Shown here one piece after another: positions 1 to 8,900 of a stretch of DNA of 41,067 nt. Below the pieces are notes generated by a model. The model was not told where the DNA came from. It made no database searches and was given only the letters and a program-made list of their open reading frames with translations. The stretch spans positions 1 to 41,067 of the forward strand of contig NZ_JADILJ010000033.1 of assembly GCF_017355185.1 (NCBI RefSeq). The letters are read 5' to 3'. The DNA comes from Rathayibacter sp. SD072 (GTDB taxonomy: Bacteria > Actinomycetota > Actinomycetes > Actinomycetales > Microbacteriaceae). Numbering within the stretch: position 1 is the stretch's first letter; every line of letters starts with the position of its first letter. The position numbers were made by a program, and so were the translations under genes.

Positions 1-52
1 GATCCCGCCGATAGAGTGGGCTCGACGTTCGTCAGGTACCGAAGGAGTTGCC

Positions 53-1876
53 GTGGAACAGTTCGATTCGCCCGCCGTGGTGGCCGCCGATCCGCAGGCC
101 AACACTGCGGACCTGCTGCTGGACCGGGTCCGCGAGACACCCGATCGCGTGCTCTTCGGCGTGCCGGAGGGCGGAGGCTGGCGGGACGTCACCGCGCAGG
201 AGTTCCTCGACGAGGTCACGGCACTCGCGAAGGGCCTCGTGGCGTCGGGCATCGAGCCCGGCGAGAAGATCGGGCTGATCTGCAAGACCCGCTACGAGTG
301 GACGCTCATCGACTTCGCCGTGTGGTTCGCCGGCGCGATCCTCGTGCCGATCTACGAGACCTCCTCCCCCGCCCAGGTGCAGTGGAACCTCACCGACTCG
401 GGGGCGCACGCGGTCATCGTCGAGACGGCCGACCACTTCGCGCGACTCGACGAGATCCGCGCCGACGTCCCTGACGTCCGGATCGCGTGGCAGATCGGCC
501 TCGGCGACCTCGACAAGCTCGCGGCGCGGGGGATCGACGTGCCCGACGCCGAGATCGAGCGCCGCCGCTCGCTGGCCACCGGCTCGGACATCGCGACGAT
601 CATCTACACCTCCGGATCGACGGGCCGCCCCAAGGGCTGCATCATCCGCCACTCGAACTTCGTCGAGCTCAGCCGCAACTCCGCGGTGGCGCTGACCGAG
701 CTGATCCACCAGCCGGGCGCCTCGACGCTGCTCTTCATCACGACCGCGCACGTCTTCGCGCGCTTCATCTCGGTGCTCTGCGTGCACGGCGGCGTGAAGG
801 TAGGCCACCAGGCCGACACCAAGCAGCTGCTGCCCTCGCTCGCCTCGTTCAAGCCGACGTTCCTGCTCGCCGTGCCCCGCGTCTTCGAGAAGGTGTACAA
901 CTCTGCCGAGCAGAAGGCGGAGGCAGGAGGCAAGGGGAAGATCTTCCGCCGTGCGGCCGATGTCGCGGTGGCCCACTCCGTCGCCGTCGAGGCCGGGTCC
1001 GTGCCGCTCGCCCTCAAGCTGCAGTACCTCCTCTTCGACCGGCTCGTGTACTCCAAGCTCCGCGCGGCGATGGGCGGGAACGTGCGATTCGCCGTCTCCG
1101 GATCCGCACCCCTCGGCGACCGGCTCGGTCACTTCTTCCACAGCCTCGGGATCAAGATCCTCGAGGGCTACGGCCTCACCGAGACCACCGCTCCCGCGAG
1201 CGTGAACCGCACCGAGCTCTTCAAGATCGGGACCGTCGGACCGGCGATGCCCGGCGCCTCCATCCGGATCGCCGCCGACGGCGAGATCCAGGTCAGGGGC
1301 ATCTGCGTCTTCGGCGGGTACTGGAACAACGAGACGGCGACCGCGGAGGCGTTCGACGGCGAGTGGTTCCGGACCGGCGACCTCGGCTCGCTCGACGAGG
1401 ACGGCTACCTGCGCGTCACCGGGCGCAAGAAGGAGATCATCGTCACGGCGGGCGGCAAGAACGTCGCGCCGGCTGCGCTGGAGGATCCGATCCGCGCGAA
1501 TCCGCTCGTCGGTCAGGTGGTCGTCGTGGGCGACCAGCGCCCGTTCATCGCGGCCCTCGTGACGCTCGACAGCGAGATGCTGCCGACCTGGCTCGGCAAC
1601 AACGGTCAGGACCCGAAGCTGACGCTCGACGAGGCGGCGGTCAATCCGGCGGTCCTCGCCGAGATCCAGAGGGCCGTCGACTACGCGAACACCGCGGTCT
1701 CGCGGGCGGAGTCCATCCGCAAGTTCGTGATCCTGCCGACCGAGTTCACCGAGGCCAGCGGCCACTTGACGCCCAAGATGAGCATCAAGCGCGCGGTGAT
1801 CCTCTCGGACTACGCGACCACCGTCTCGGCGCTGTACTCCGCCGCGCCGGCCACCGAGGGCATCTCGCTCCGCTGA
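53..1876 (+). CDS. Long-chain acyl-CoA synthetase (AMP-forming, FadD15-like)
   Basis: A 607-residue ANL-superfamily ligase that should activate fatty acids to acyl-CoA through an acyl-AMP intermediate. The P-loop-like motif YTSGSTGRPKG is near residues 185-196, the adenylate motif YGLTETTAP near 372, RTGDLG near 440 and the hinge GRKKEIIVTAGGKN near 457. The C-terminal LTPKMSIKR (about 570-578) carries the expected adenylation lysine. Length and motif order fit the bacterial long-chain group that includes mycobacterial FadD15. The GTG start at 53 is supported by GAAGGAG at 41-47. It stands alone on the plus strand, followed by a hairpin and the repeat region. Substrate chain length cannot be read from sequence. 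Confidence 0.93.
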   Translation: MEQFDSPAVVAADPQANTADLLLDRVRETPDRVLFGVPEGGGWRDVTAQEFLDEVTALAKGLVASGIEPGEKIGLICKTRYEWTLIDFAVWFAGAILVPIYETSSPAQVQWNLTDSGAHAVIVETADHFARLDEIRADVPDVRIAWQIGLGDLDKLAARGIDVPDAEIERRRSLATGSDIATIIYTSGSTGRPKGCIIRHSNFVELSRNSAVALTELIHQPGASTLLFITTAHVFARFISVLCVHGGVKVGHQADTKQLLPSLASFKPTFLLAVPRVFEKVYNSAEQKAEAGGKGKIFRRAADVAVAHSVAVEAGSVPLALKLQYLLFDRLVYSKLRAAMGGNVRFAVSGSAPLGDRLGHFFHSLGIKILEGYGLTETTAPASVNRTELFKIGTVGPAMPGASIRIAADGEIQVRGICVFGGYWNNETATAEAFDGEWFRTGDLGSLDEDGYLRVTGRKKEIIVTAGGKNVAPAALEDPIRANPLVGQVVVVGDQRPFIAALVTLDSEMLPTWLGNNGQDPKLTLDEAAVNPAVLAEIQRAVDYANTAVSRAESIRKFVILPTEFTEASGHLTPKMSIKRAVILSDYATTVSALYSAAPATEGISLR

Positions 1877-1899
1877 GGCCACCGGCCCGTCGGCTGGCC
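1877..1899 (+). terminator. Hairpin directly after the acyl-CoA synthetase stop codon
   Basis: GGCCACCG and CGGCTGGCC can pair into an 8-bp stem with one bulged C and a 6-nt loop, starting at the first base after the TGA. There is no T-run, so intrinsic termination is only inferred. Confidence 0.35.
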
Positions 1900-1900
1900 G

Positions 1901-2006
1901 CGGTCGGCTCGCGCGAGCGTTCGTGGTTCGCAGAGCGGGAAGCGACCGCCGACGGGAAGACGCTGCATCGCGCCTCGCCGGAGACGGCTGCGCCTCCGGA
2001 GAGCCC
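1901..2006 (-). repeat. Inverted, diverged copy of the intergenic repeat
   Basis: Read on the minus strand this stretch follows the order of the three direct copies downstream: GCGCAGCCGT, then a hairpin with loop GATGCA, then CCCGTCGGCGGTCGC, GCTCTGCGAACC, and ending GAGCCGACC. The hairpin arms differ from those of the direct copies. As minus-strand RNA, 7 pairs can still form if G-U pairs are counted. Confidence 0.7.
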
Positions 2007-2040
2007 GTCACGTTCGGTCCACACCCGTCCTGGACACTGG

Positions 2041-2075
2041 GATCTCGATACGCCCGCTGCGCGGGCTACTCGATC
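2041..2075. repeat. Short palindromic element with GCCCGC/GCGGGC stem
   Basis: A 6-bp perfect stem (2052-2057 with 2061-2066) around a TGC loop, flanked by GATCTCGATA on the left and TACTCGATC on the right, giving an imperfect larger palindrome. A degenerate look-alike (GGATCTCGACACGCCCG) lies near 10431-10447. I infer a dispersed REP-like element. Confidence 0.45.
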
Positions 2076-2112
2076 AGCGGAGAGGGGAACGCCACGCTGC
2101 TGACCCGGCCCA

Positions 2113-2210
2113 GCGAAGGCGCAGCCGTATCCGGGAAAGCGCGTCCTAGCGCTTTACCGTCGGCGGACGCAACACGCTCTGCGAACCGCGACCACCTCGA
2201 AGAGCCGACC
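2113..2210 (+). repeat. Intergenic repeat, direct copy 1
   Basis: Contains GCAGCCGTATCCGGG, then the hairpin AAAGCGC-GTCCTA-GCGCTTT, then ACCGTCGGCGGACGCAA, GCTCTGCGAA, CGCGACCACCTC and GAGCCGACC. The 7-bp stem is identical in all direct copies while the 6-nt loop differs. Confidence 0.8.
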
Positions 2211-2236
2211 GCGGGGAGCCGGACAGGGACCGGCTC

Positions 2237-2336
2237 GCCGAAGGTGCAGCCGTATCCGGGAAAGCGCGTCTCAGCGCTTTACCGTCGGCGGACGCAACAT
2301 GCTCTGCGAAGCATGTCCGCGCCCCTGGCACCGACG
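2237..2336 (+). repeat. Intergenic repeat, direct copy 2
   Basis: Starts 125 bp after copy 1 measured at the shared GCAGCCG. The hairpin is AAAGCGC-GTCTCA-GCGCTTT. Its right half differs from copies 1 and 3 and can form a second stem (ACATGC with GCATGT). It is preceded by GGACAGGGACCGGCT, which also precedes copy 3 in near-identical form. Confidence 0.8.
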
Positions 2337-2356
2337 GAGTCGGAGAGGGACCGGCT

Positions 2357-2456
2357 CCCCGAAGGTGCAGCCGTATCCGGGAAAGCGCGTTGCAGCGCTT
2401 TCCCGTCGGCGGTCGCGACCCGCTCTGCAGAACGCGACCACCTCACCGAGCCGACT
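2357..2456 (+). repeat. Intergenic repeat, direct copy 3
   Basis: Starts 121 bp after copy 2. The hairpin is AAAGCGC-GTTGCA-GCGCTTT, and here the stem extends to 11 bp because TTTCCCG replaces TTTACCG. The tail CGCGACCACCTC and GAGCCGACTG match copy 1. It ends about 35 bp from the deformylase stop codon. Confidence 0.8.
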
Positions 2457-2491
2457 GCGCGACGCCCGGCAGGGACGGGCGTCCGATCAAC

Positions 2492-2983
2492 TCAGAACCA
2501 GGGGGATTCCCGCACGTCCTTCATGGCGGCGCGGCGGTCCTCCTTGGACAGGCGGTCGAGGTAGAGGCGGCCGTCGAGGTGGTCGCATTCGTGCTGGAGA
2601 GCCTGGGCCATCAGGCCGTCCCCCTCCAGGATCACCTCGTTGCCGTCGAGGTCGGTGCCGCGGACCTTGGCGTGGGGGTAGCGGATCGCCGGGTACCAGA
2701 GGTTCGGGACCGAGAGGCAGCCCTCGTCGACGGGCTGCGGCTCGCCGCTGAGCTCGATGATCTCGGGGTTGAGGACGTAGCCGATGACGCCGTCGACGTT
2801 GTAGCTGAAGGCGCGGAGGTTGACGCCGATCTGCGGTGCTGCGACGCCGGCTCGGCCGGCGGGGCGGACGCTGTCCACGAGGTCCTCGACGAGTCCGCGG
2901 ATCCCGTCATCGATCGCGTCGATGGGGGCGGACGGGGTCTTCAGGACGGGATCTCCGAAGATGCGGATCTGGCGTTCGGTCAT
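2492..2983 (-). CDS. def: Peptide deformylase
   Basis: A 163-residue metalloenzyme that removes the formyl group from N-terminal formyl-methionine of nascent proteins. All three family motifs are present: [10 protein letters not shown] near residues 42-51 (motif 1, with Arg in place of the first Gly), EGCLS near 84-88 with the metal-binding Cys, and QHECDHLDG near 130-138 with the two metal-binding His and the catalytic Glu. The ATG start overlaps the TGA of mycothione reductase by 4 nt, so it is probably translated by coupling as the last gene of the minD-like/mtr/def operon. Its 3' end faces the repeat region. Confidence 0.95.
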   Translation of the reverse strand: MTERQIRIFGDPVLKTPSAPIDAIDDGIRGLVEDLVDSVRPAGRAGVAAPQIGVNLRAFSYNVDGVIGYVLNPEIIELSGEPQPVDEGCLSVPNLWYPAIRYPHAKVRGTDLDGNEVILEGDGLMAQALQHECDHLDGRLYLDRLSKEDRRAAMKDVRESPWF

Positions 2984-4440
2984 GTGGTGCGCTCCCTCAG
3001 GGCCTCCTCCGCTTTCAGGAGGGCGTTCTCGACGACTTCGCTCGCCGCCGGGTGCGGCCAGTACTGGCTGCGGGCGAGTCCGTGGACACCGCGTCCGACG
3101 CTGGCGGCCTGGACGAGCGGCTGAATGAGGATACTCGCCTGCGGACCCATGAGGTGGGCGCCGAGCAGGGCGCCGTCGAGACCGACGACCAGGATGCAGA
3201 CGCTCGACTCGTCTTCGAGCGCCCAGCCGTAGGCCGTCGTGCGGTACTCCTGGCTCACGGAGATCGCGGCGAGGCCGGCCTCCTCGGCGTCCGCCAGGGT
3301 GAGACCGAAGTGCGCGATCTGCGGATGCGCGAAGATCGCGCCGGGCACGGGCGACAGCGTGTTGCGCATCGGCTCGTCCGGGTGGAGGAGGTTGTGGGCG
3401 ACGATCCGCGCCTCGTGGTTGGCGACGTGCTTGAGCTGCCACTCGGACGAGACGTCGCCGAGCGCGTAGAGCCCCGGGACGGGAGCGCCGCCCGAGAGCA
3501 CGCGCTGCTCCGGGTCGACCGCGATGCGGCCGTCGGAGTGCAGATCGATGCCGACGGCCGCCGCGGCGAGGGTGTCGCTGTTGGGGTCGCGGCCGAGGGC
3601 GACCAGCAGGACGTCCGTCTCGACGCGGGTTCCGTCGCTGAATGTGACGACGAGTCCGTCGTCGCCGGCGTCCACCTGCTCGGCGGTCACCTCCGTGCGC
3701 ACGTCCCAGCGCTCGCGGGCGAGGTCGGTGAAGCGGCGCGCGATGTCCTCGTCCAGCGAGCGGAGCAGGCGGTCGCTGCGGACCGCCACGGTCACGGCGG
3801 TGCCGAAGGCGGAGAACACGTGCGCGAACTCGACTGCGACGGCCCCTCCGCCCAGGATCACCAGGCGCTCGGGGAGGTCGTCGAGCCGCATGATCGACGA
3901 CGAGTCGTGGATCCGCGGGTCGGGCGAGTAGGCGGCGAGCAGGGGCCGTGGGCGGGATCCTGCGGCGACGACCACGCGGGGAGCGCTGATCCGGGTGCCG
4001 CTCGCGCTCACGAGCACGTGCGGACGGGCACCGTCGCCCAGGGACTCGAAGCCGAAGCTCTCGCGCAGCACCGTCACGTTCGGCGATCGCTCGTCGCGGT
4101 ACTCCAGGCCCGCCCGGCTGATCGTGTCGGTGCGGCCGAAGACCCGGTCGCGCACAGCCGCCCACTCGGGCCGCGCGAGCGACCCGCGCACGCCGAGGGG
4201 CCCGCCCTCGTCGACGTCGGTGACGACGTCGGCCACGTGCACCAACATCTTGGTCGGGATGCAACCGGCGTTCAGGCAGGTGCCGCCGAACCACTCGCCG
4301 TCGTCGAGGAGAGCGACGCGGGCGTCGTCGTACTCGGGACCGACGATCGAGTTGCCCGAGCCGGCACCGACGACGATGAGGTCGAACTCCTCCACCGGAG
4401 CGAGCCCCTCCGACGACTGCTCCACGGCCGCGTCAGGCAC
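2980..4440 (-). CDS. mtr: Mycothione reductase
   Basis: A 486-residue flavoprotein disulfide reductase that uses NADPH to reduce mycothiol disulfide, the actinobacterial counterpart of glutathione reductase. An FAD-binding GAGSGN is near residue 26, the redox-active pair is in [14 protein letters not shown] near residues 52-65, an NADPH-binding GGGAVAVE is near 196, and the interface catalytic His is in [16 protein letters not shown] near the C-terminus. The GTCLNxGCIPTKM and QYWxHPAxxEVVENAL signatures separate Mtr from lipoamide dehydrogenase and mercuric reductase. The GTG start overlaps the end of the MinD-like gene by 8 nt, and the stop overlaps def by 4 nt. The gene implies that the host makes mycothiol. 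Confidence 0.93.
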   Translation of the reverse strand: MPDAAVEQSSEGLAPVEEFDLIVVGAGSGNSIVGPEYDDARVALLDDGEWFGGTCLNAGCIPTKMLVHVADVVTDVDEGGPLGVRGSLARPEWAAVRDRVFGRTDTISRAGLEYRDERSPNVTVLRESFGFESLGDGARPHVLVSASGTRISAPRVVVAAGSRPRPLLAAYSPDPRIHDSSSIMRLDDLPERLVILGGGAVAVEFAHVFSAFGTAVTVAVRSDRLLRSLDEDIARRFTDLARERWDVRTEVTAEQVDAGDDGLVVTFSDGTRVETDVLLVALGRDPNSDTLAAAAVGIDLHSDGRIAVDPEQRVLSGGAPVPGLYALGDVSSEWQLKHVANHEARIVAHNLLHPDEPMRNTLSPVPGAIFAHPQIAHFGLTLADAEEAGLAAISVSQEYRTTAYGWALEDESSVCILVVGLDGALLGAHLMGPQASILIQPLVQAASVGRGVHGLARSQYWPHPAASEVVENALLKAEEALRERTT

Positions 4441-5878
4441 GCCGGACCGGCATGCCCTCGACGACGAGCGCGGCCAGCAGGCGGGCCGCCTCCTTCGTCC
4501 CCGGGCGCAGCTGCTCCCACTTCACGACGGAGCCGGCGGCGAGCACCGGGTCGTAGGGGATGCGGACGATGTCGCGCACCCGCGAGCGGAAGTGCGACTC
4601 GATCTCCTCGAGCTTGACCAGGCTCGTGCCCTGGGTCGCGGTGTTGAGGGCGACGACGGCGTTCTTGACGAGATCGCCGTAGCCGTTCGCGTCGAGCCAG
4701 GTGAGCGTCTCGGACGCGAGGCGCGCCTCGTCGACGCTGCCGCCCGAGACGATCACGACGGTGTCGGCCCGCTGGAGGGTCGCGCGCATCACCGAGTGCA
4801 CGATGCCCGTGCCGCAGTCGGTGAGCATGATCGAGTAGAAGCGCTCGACGAGATCGGCGACCACGTTGTAGTCGTCCTCGTCGAAGGCCTCGGAGAGCAT
4901 CGGGTCGGTGTCGGAGGCGAGGACGTCCAGCCGGGTCTCGTCGCGGGAGACCATCGTCGAGAAGTCGGTGAATCCCGAGACGCCCGACGCGCTGTTCACG
5001 ACGTCGCGGACGGTCGAGCGCGTCTGCTTCGGCACGCGCTCCGCGAGGGTCCCGCGATCGGGGTTCGCGTCGACGGCGATGATGCGGTCCTCCCGGGAGT
5101 CCGCCAGGGCCATGCCGAGCAGGGTCGTCACCGTCGTCTTGCCGACGCCGCCCTTGCGGGTCATGACGGGCACGAAGCGCGTCCCACCCTCGAACTGGCG
5201 TCCGATCCGCTCGTCCATGGCCTTCCACGCCTGCACCTTGCCGGAGTCGCCCAGATTCACGGCGTGGAAGGTGACGTTGTAGACGAAGCGGTTCCAGCCG
5301 CCGACGGGTGCCGGGCGGGTGCGCCGGTTGACCTCGAGGAGGCGGTCCGGCGTGAGCATGGAGGACGACTCGGGCGTCGAGGCGGTGCCGGTCGACGTCG
5401 CCGTCTCGGCGCGCAGGCGGTCGCGGCGCGTGGCCGCCCGGCTCTGCTCGTTCGCGAGCGCCTCGGCGGCGGGAGCCGCCGCCGGCGCCTCGCCGCGGCC
5501 GCGAGGGCGCTCGCCGCCGTCTCCGGGCAGCACCGACACCTCGTCGCGCGCGGCGTAGCCTGCGGAGACCGGTCGAACCGCTCCACCCGGGTCGGCCGGA
5601 GCGGGCTCCGGGGGGAGGATCCCGGCGGAGCGGGAAGCGGGCGCGGAGGGGATGCCCAAGGTCCCCACGTCGACGGAGTCGTCGTCGACGGGCGCCGGAG
5701 CGGTCGAGCGGCGCAGCGGAGGGGCGGGCGGATCCAGCCGCACACCGTCCGGGATCCGCGTGGGCGCGGTGTCGCTGGCGCGCGGCACGTACTGCGCCGA
5801 GTCCCTCGCCGCGTCGAGCGCGGTGCGGGGAACGGGACCGGTGCCGGTGTCGGGCTGTTCGTCGTTGCGCTCATCCAT
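4433..5878 (-). CDS. MinD/ParA-like ATPase with long disordered N-terminus
   Basis: A 481-residue protein. Residues 1 to about 190 are rich in Pro, Ala, Arg and acidic residues and look disordered. The C-terminal part is a deviant-Walker P-loop ATPase: VMTRKGGVGKTTVT near 236-249, IIAVDANPDRGTL (switch) near 270, and ILNT-like VVALNTATQGT near 390. No ParB or MinC/MinE gene is nearby. Similar domain layouts occur in actinobacterial MinD-like proteins such as EspI-type ATPases, but the partner here is unknown. The ATG at 5878 has a strong AAGGAGG upstream. It heads an overlapping operon with mtr and def. Confidence 0.8.
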   Translation of the reverse strand: MDERNDEQPDTGTGPVPRTALDAARDSAQYVPRASDTAPTRIPDGVRLDPPAPPLRRSTAPAPVDDDSVDVGTLGIPSAPASRSAGILPPEPAPADPGGAVRPVSAGYAARDEVSVLPGDGGERPRGRGEAPAAAPAAEALANEQSRAATRRDRLRAETATSTGTASTPESSSMLTPDRLLEVNRRTRPAPVGGWNRFVYNVTFHAVNLGDSGKVQAWKAMDERIGRQFEGGTRFVPVMTRKGGVGKTTVTTLLGMALADSREDRIIAVDANPDRGTLAERVPKQTRSTVRDVVNSASGVSGFTDFSTMVSRDETRLDVLASDTDPMLSEAFDEDDYNVVADLVERFYSIMLTDCGTGIVHSVMRATLQRADTVVIVSGGSVDEARLASETLTWLDANGYGDLVKNAVVALNTATQGTSLVKLEEIESHFRSRVRDIVRIPYDPVLAAGSVVKWEQLRPGTKEAARLLAALVVEGMPVRRA

Positions 5879-5912
5879 GCGAACGAGCCTCCTTCCGCTT
5901 GCGGTCAGTGTA

Positions 5913-5937
5913 CCGGCGCCCCCTTCCGGGGCGCCGG
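5913..5937 (-). terminator. Hairpin between pyc and the MinD-like gene
   Basis: CCGGCGCCCC (5913-5922) pairs perfectly with GGGGCGCCGG (5928-5937) around a 5-nt loop, 27 bp past the pyc stop. No T-run follows on the minus strand, so it may be a weak or Rho-assisted terminator, or only a processing hairpin. Confidence 0.55.
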
Positions 5938-5963
5938 GCCTTGGAGTGCCCGGGGCCCGGCTG

Positions 5964-8900
5964 CTAGGAGGGGTCCACGACGACGAGCAGATCGCCCGCG
6001 TCGACCTGCTGCGTCGCCGGCACGGCGAGCCTGCGGACGGTGCCCGCGACGGGCGTCGTGATGGCCGCCTCCATCTTCATCGCCTCGATCGTGGCGACGG
6101 CGGCGCCGACTGCGATGCGATCGCCGACCGCGACCTTGAGCGTGACGACACCCGCGAAGGGAGCGGCGACCTGGCCGGGATCGGAGCGATCGGCCCTCTC
6201 GGCGCTCGTGGTCTCGACCGTGATCGTCCTGTCGCGCACGAACACGGGACGGAGCTGCCCGTTGAGCGTCGTCATCACGGTCCGCATCCCCTGGTCGTCC
6301 GCGTCGCCGACGGCCTCGAGGCCGACGTAGAGCCGGACGCCGCGCGACATCTCGACCACGTGCTCCTCCCCCTGGCGCAAGCCGTAGAGGTAGTCGGCCG
6401 TGTCGAGCGCCGACACGTCGCCGTACGCTTCGCGCACGCCGAGGAACTGCTCCGACGGACCGGGGAACAGCAGACGGTTCAGCGTCGCGCGCCTCGCTGC
6501 CGCGTCGTCGCCGCCGAGCACCGCGCGGTCCTGCTCGGACACGTCGGCCACTGCGATCCGGACGTCGCGCCCCTCGAGCACCCGCGAGCGGAAGGGTTCG
6601 GGCCAGCCGCCGGGGAGCTCGCCGAGCTCTCCGGCCATGAATCCCACGACGGAGTCGGGGATGTCGTAGTTCTGCGGGTTCTCGGCGAAGTCGGCAGGAT
6701 CGGCGTCGACCGCGGCCAGGTGCAGGGCGAGGTCGCCGACCACCTTGGACGACGGGGTCACCTTCGGCACGCGGCCCAGGATCCCGTTCGCTGCGGCGTA
6801 GAGGTCCTCGACGACCTCGAACCGGTCGGCGAGTCCGAGCGCGATGGCCTGCTGACGCAGGTTCGAGAGCTGACCGCCCGGGATCTCGTGGCGGTAGACG
6901 CGACCGGTGGGGCCCGGCAGGCCCGACTCGAACGGGCGGTAGAGCCGACGGACGGCCTCCCAGTACGGCTCGAGGTCCGAGACGGCGCCGAGATCGAGCC
7001 CGGTGTCGCGAGGAGTGTGCGCGAGCGCGGCGACGAGCGCCGACAGGGACGGCTGACTGGTGGTGCCCGCCATCGGAGCCGAGGCGGCGTCGACCGCATC
7101 GGCCCCCGCCTCCGCCGCGGCGAGGAGCGTCGCGAGCTGGCCGCCCGGGGTGTCGTGCGTGTGCACGTGCACCGGGAGGTCGAACCTGGTGCGCAGCGCC
7201 TCGACGAGGCGCGCGGCGGCGTAGGGCCGCAGCAGACCCGCCATGTCCTTGATCGCGAGCACGTGCGCTCCCGCCTCGACGATCTGCTCGGCCAGGCGGA
7301 GGTAGTAGTCGAGCGTGTAGAGGTTCTCGGCCGGGTCGAGCAGGTCGCCCGTGTAGCAGACGGCGACCTCGGCGAGGGTGGTGCCGGTGGCGAGCACGGC
7401 GTCGATCGCGGGACGCATCTGCGAGACGTCGTTGAGGGCGTCGAAGATGCGGAAGACATCGATGCCCGACGCCGCGGCCTCCTGGACGAAGGCGTCGGTC
7501 ACCTCGGTGGGGTAGGGCGTGTAGCCGACGGTGTTGCGCCCGCGCAGCAGCATCTGGATCGCGACGTTGGGCAGCGCGGAGCGCAGGGCGTCGAGCCGCT
7601 CCCACGGGTCCTCGCCGAGGAAGCGGAGCGCGACGTCGTAGGTCGCCCCGCCCCACGCTTCGACCGACAGCAGCTGCGGCGTCAGCCGGGCGACCGAGGG
7701 TGCCGCGGCGACGAGGTCGCGCGATCGCACCCGGGTGGCGAGCAGCGACTGGTGGGCGTCGCGGAAGGTCGTGTCGGTGACCGCGAGTGCCGTCTGGGCG
7801 CGCAGTGCGGCGGCGAACCCGCGCGGGCCGAGTTCGAGCAGGCGCTGACGCGACCCCGTCGGCGCGGGTGCGGAGAGATCGACGGCGGGCAGCTTGTCGA
7901 CGGGCGGCAGTCCGGGCGGACGGGCGCCGTGCGGCTGGTTCACCGTGACCTCTGCGAGCCACGTCAGCAGCTTCGTGCCGCGGTCACGGGACTCCCGGCC
8001 GGCCAGCAGTCCCGGCCGCTCGTCGATGAAGGACGTGCTGAGGTCGCCGACCGCGAAGGACGGATCCTCGAGCACAGCCTGCAGGAACGGGATGTTGGTC
8101 GAGACGCCGCGGATCCGGAACTCGGCCAGGGCGCGCTTGGCGCGTCCGACGGCCGCCTCGAAGTCCCGCCCGCGGCAGGTGAGCTTCGCGAGCATGGAGT
8201 CGAAGTGCGGGCTGATCTGCGCGCCCGGATTGATCGTGCCGCCATCGAGCCGGATCCCGCCGCCGCCGGGCGAGCGGTAGGTCGTGATGCGGCCGGTGTC
8301 CGGCCGGAATCCGGCCGCCGGGTCCTCGGTCGTGATGCGGCACTGCAGCGCCGCGCCGTGCAGCCGCAGCTCGCCCTGGGTGAGGCCCAGCTCGGCGAGG
8401 GTCTGCCCGAACGCGATCCGCATCTGCGACGCGACGAGATCCACGTCGGTGACCTCCTCGGTCACGGTGTGCTCGACCTGGATGCGCGGGTTCATCTCGA
8501 TGAAGACGTGCTCTCCCGCGCGCTCCCCCGCCGTGTCGAGGAGGAACTCGACCGTGCCCGCGTTGACGTACCCGATCGAGCGGGCGAAGGCGATGGCGTC
8601 CCGGTGCATGGCCTGCCGCGTCGCCTCGTCGAGGTTCGGCGCGGGCGCGATCTCGACGACCTTCTGGTGCCGTCGCTGCACCGAGCAGTCGCGCTCGAAG
8701 AGGTGGACGGTCTCGCCGGTCGCGTCGGCGAGGATCTGCACCTCGATGTGCCGGGGGCGGACCACCGCCTGCTCGAGGAACATCGTGGGGTCGCCGAACG
8801 CGCTGTCGGCCTCGCGCATGGCCGCTTCGAGGGCGGCGCGGAGGTCCTCCGGGGCGTCGACGCGACGCATCCCGCGGCCGCCCCCTCCGGCCACCGCCTT

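Larger units (their letters stand above)
1877..2491. other. Gene-free repeat region between acyl-CoA synthetase and deformylase genes
   Basis: About 615 bp without a credible gene. It holds a terminator-like hairpin, one inverted and three direct copies of an approximately 100-bp element (listed separately), and a short GC-rich palindrome. Frames running through it are interrupted or have the composition of non-coding frames. The flanking genes converge, so no promoter is required here. Confidence 0.8.

Noticed and set aside
32-2011. A 659-codon minus-strand frame opposite the acyl-CoA synthetase
   Set aside because: No domains, and Arg/Asp/Val/Gly composition typical of shadow frames; the plus-strand gene has all motifs and a ribosome site.
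1901-2460. CRISPR array
   Set aside because: Units are about 100 bp with 121-125 bp period, diverged copies and an inverted member; there are no short identical repeats, no unique 30-40 bp spacers and no cas genes.
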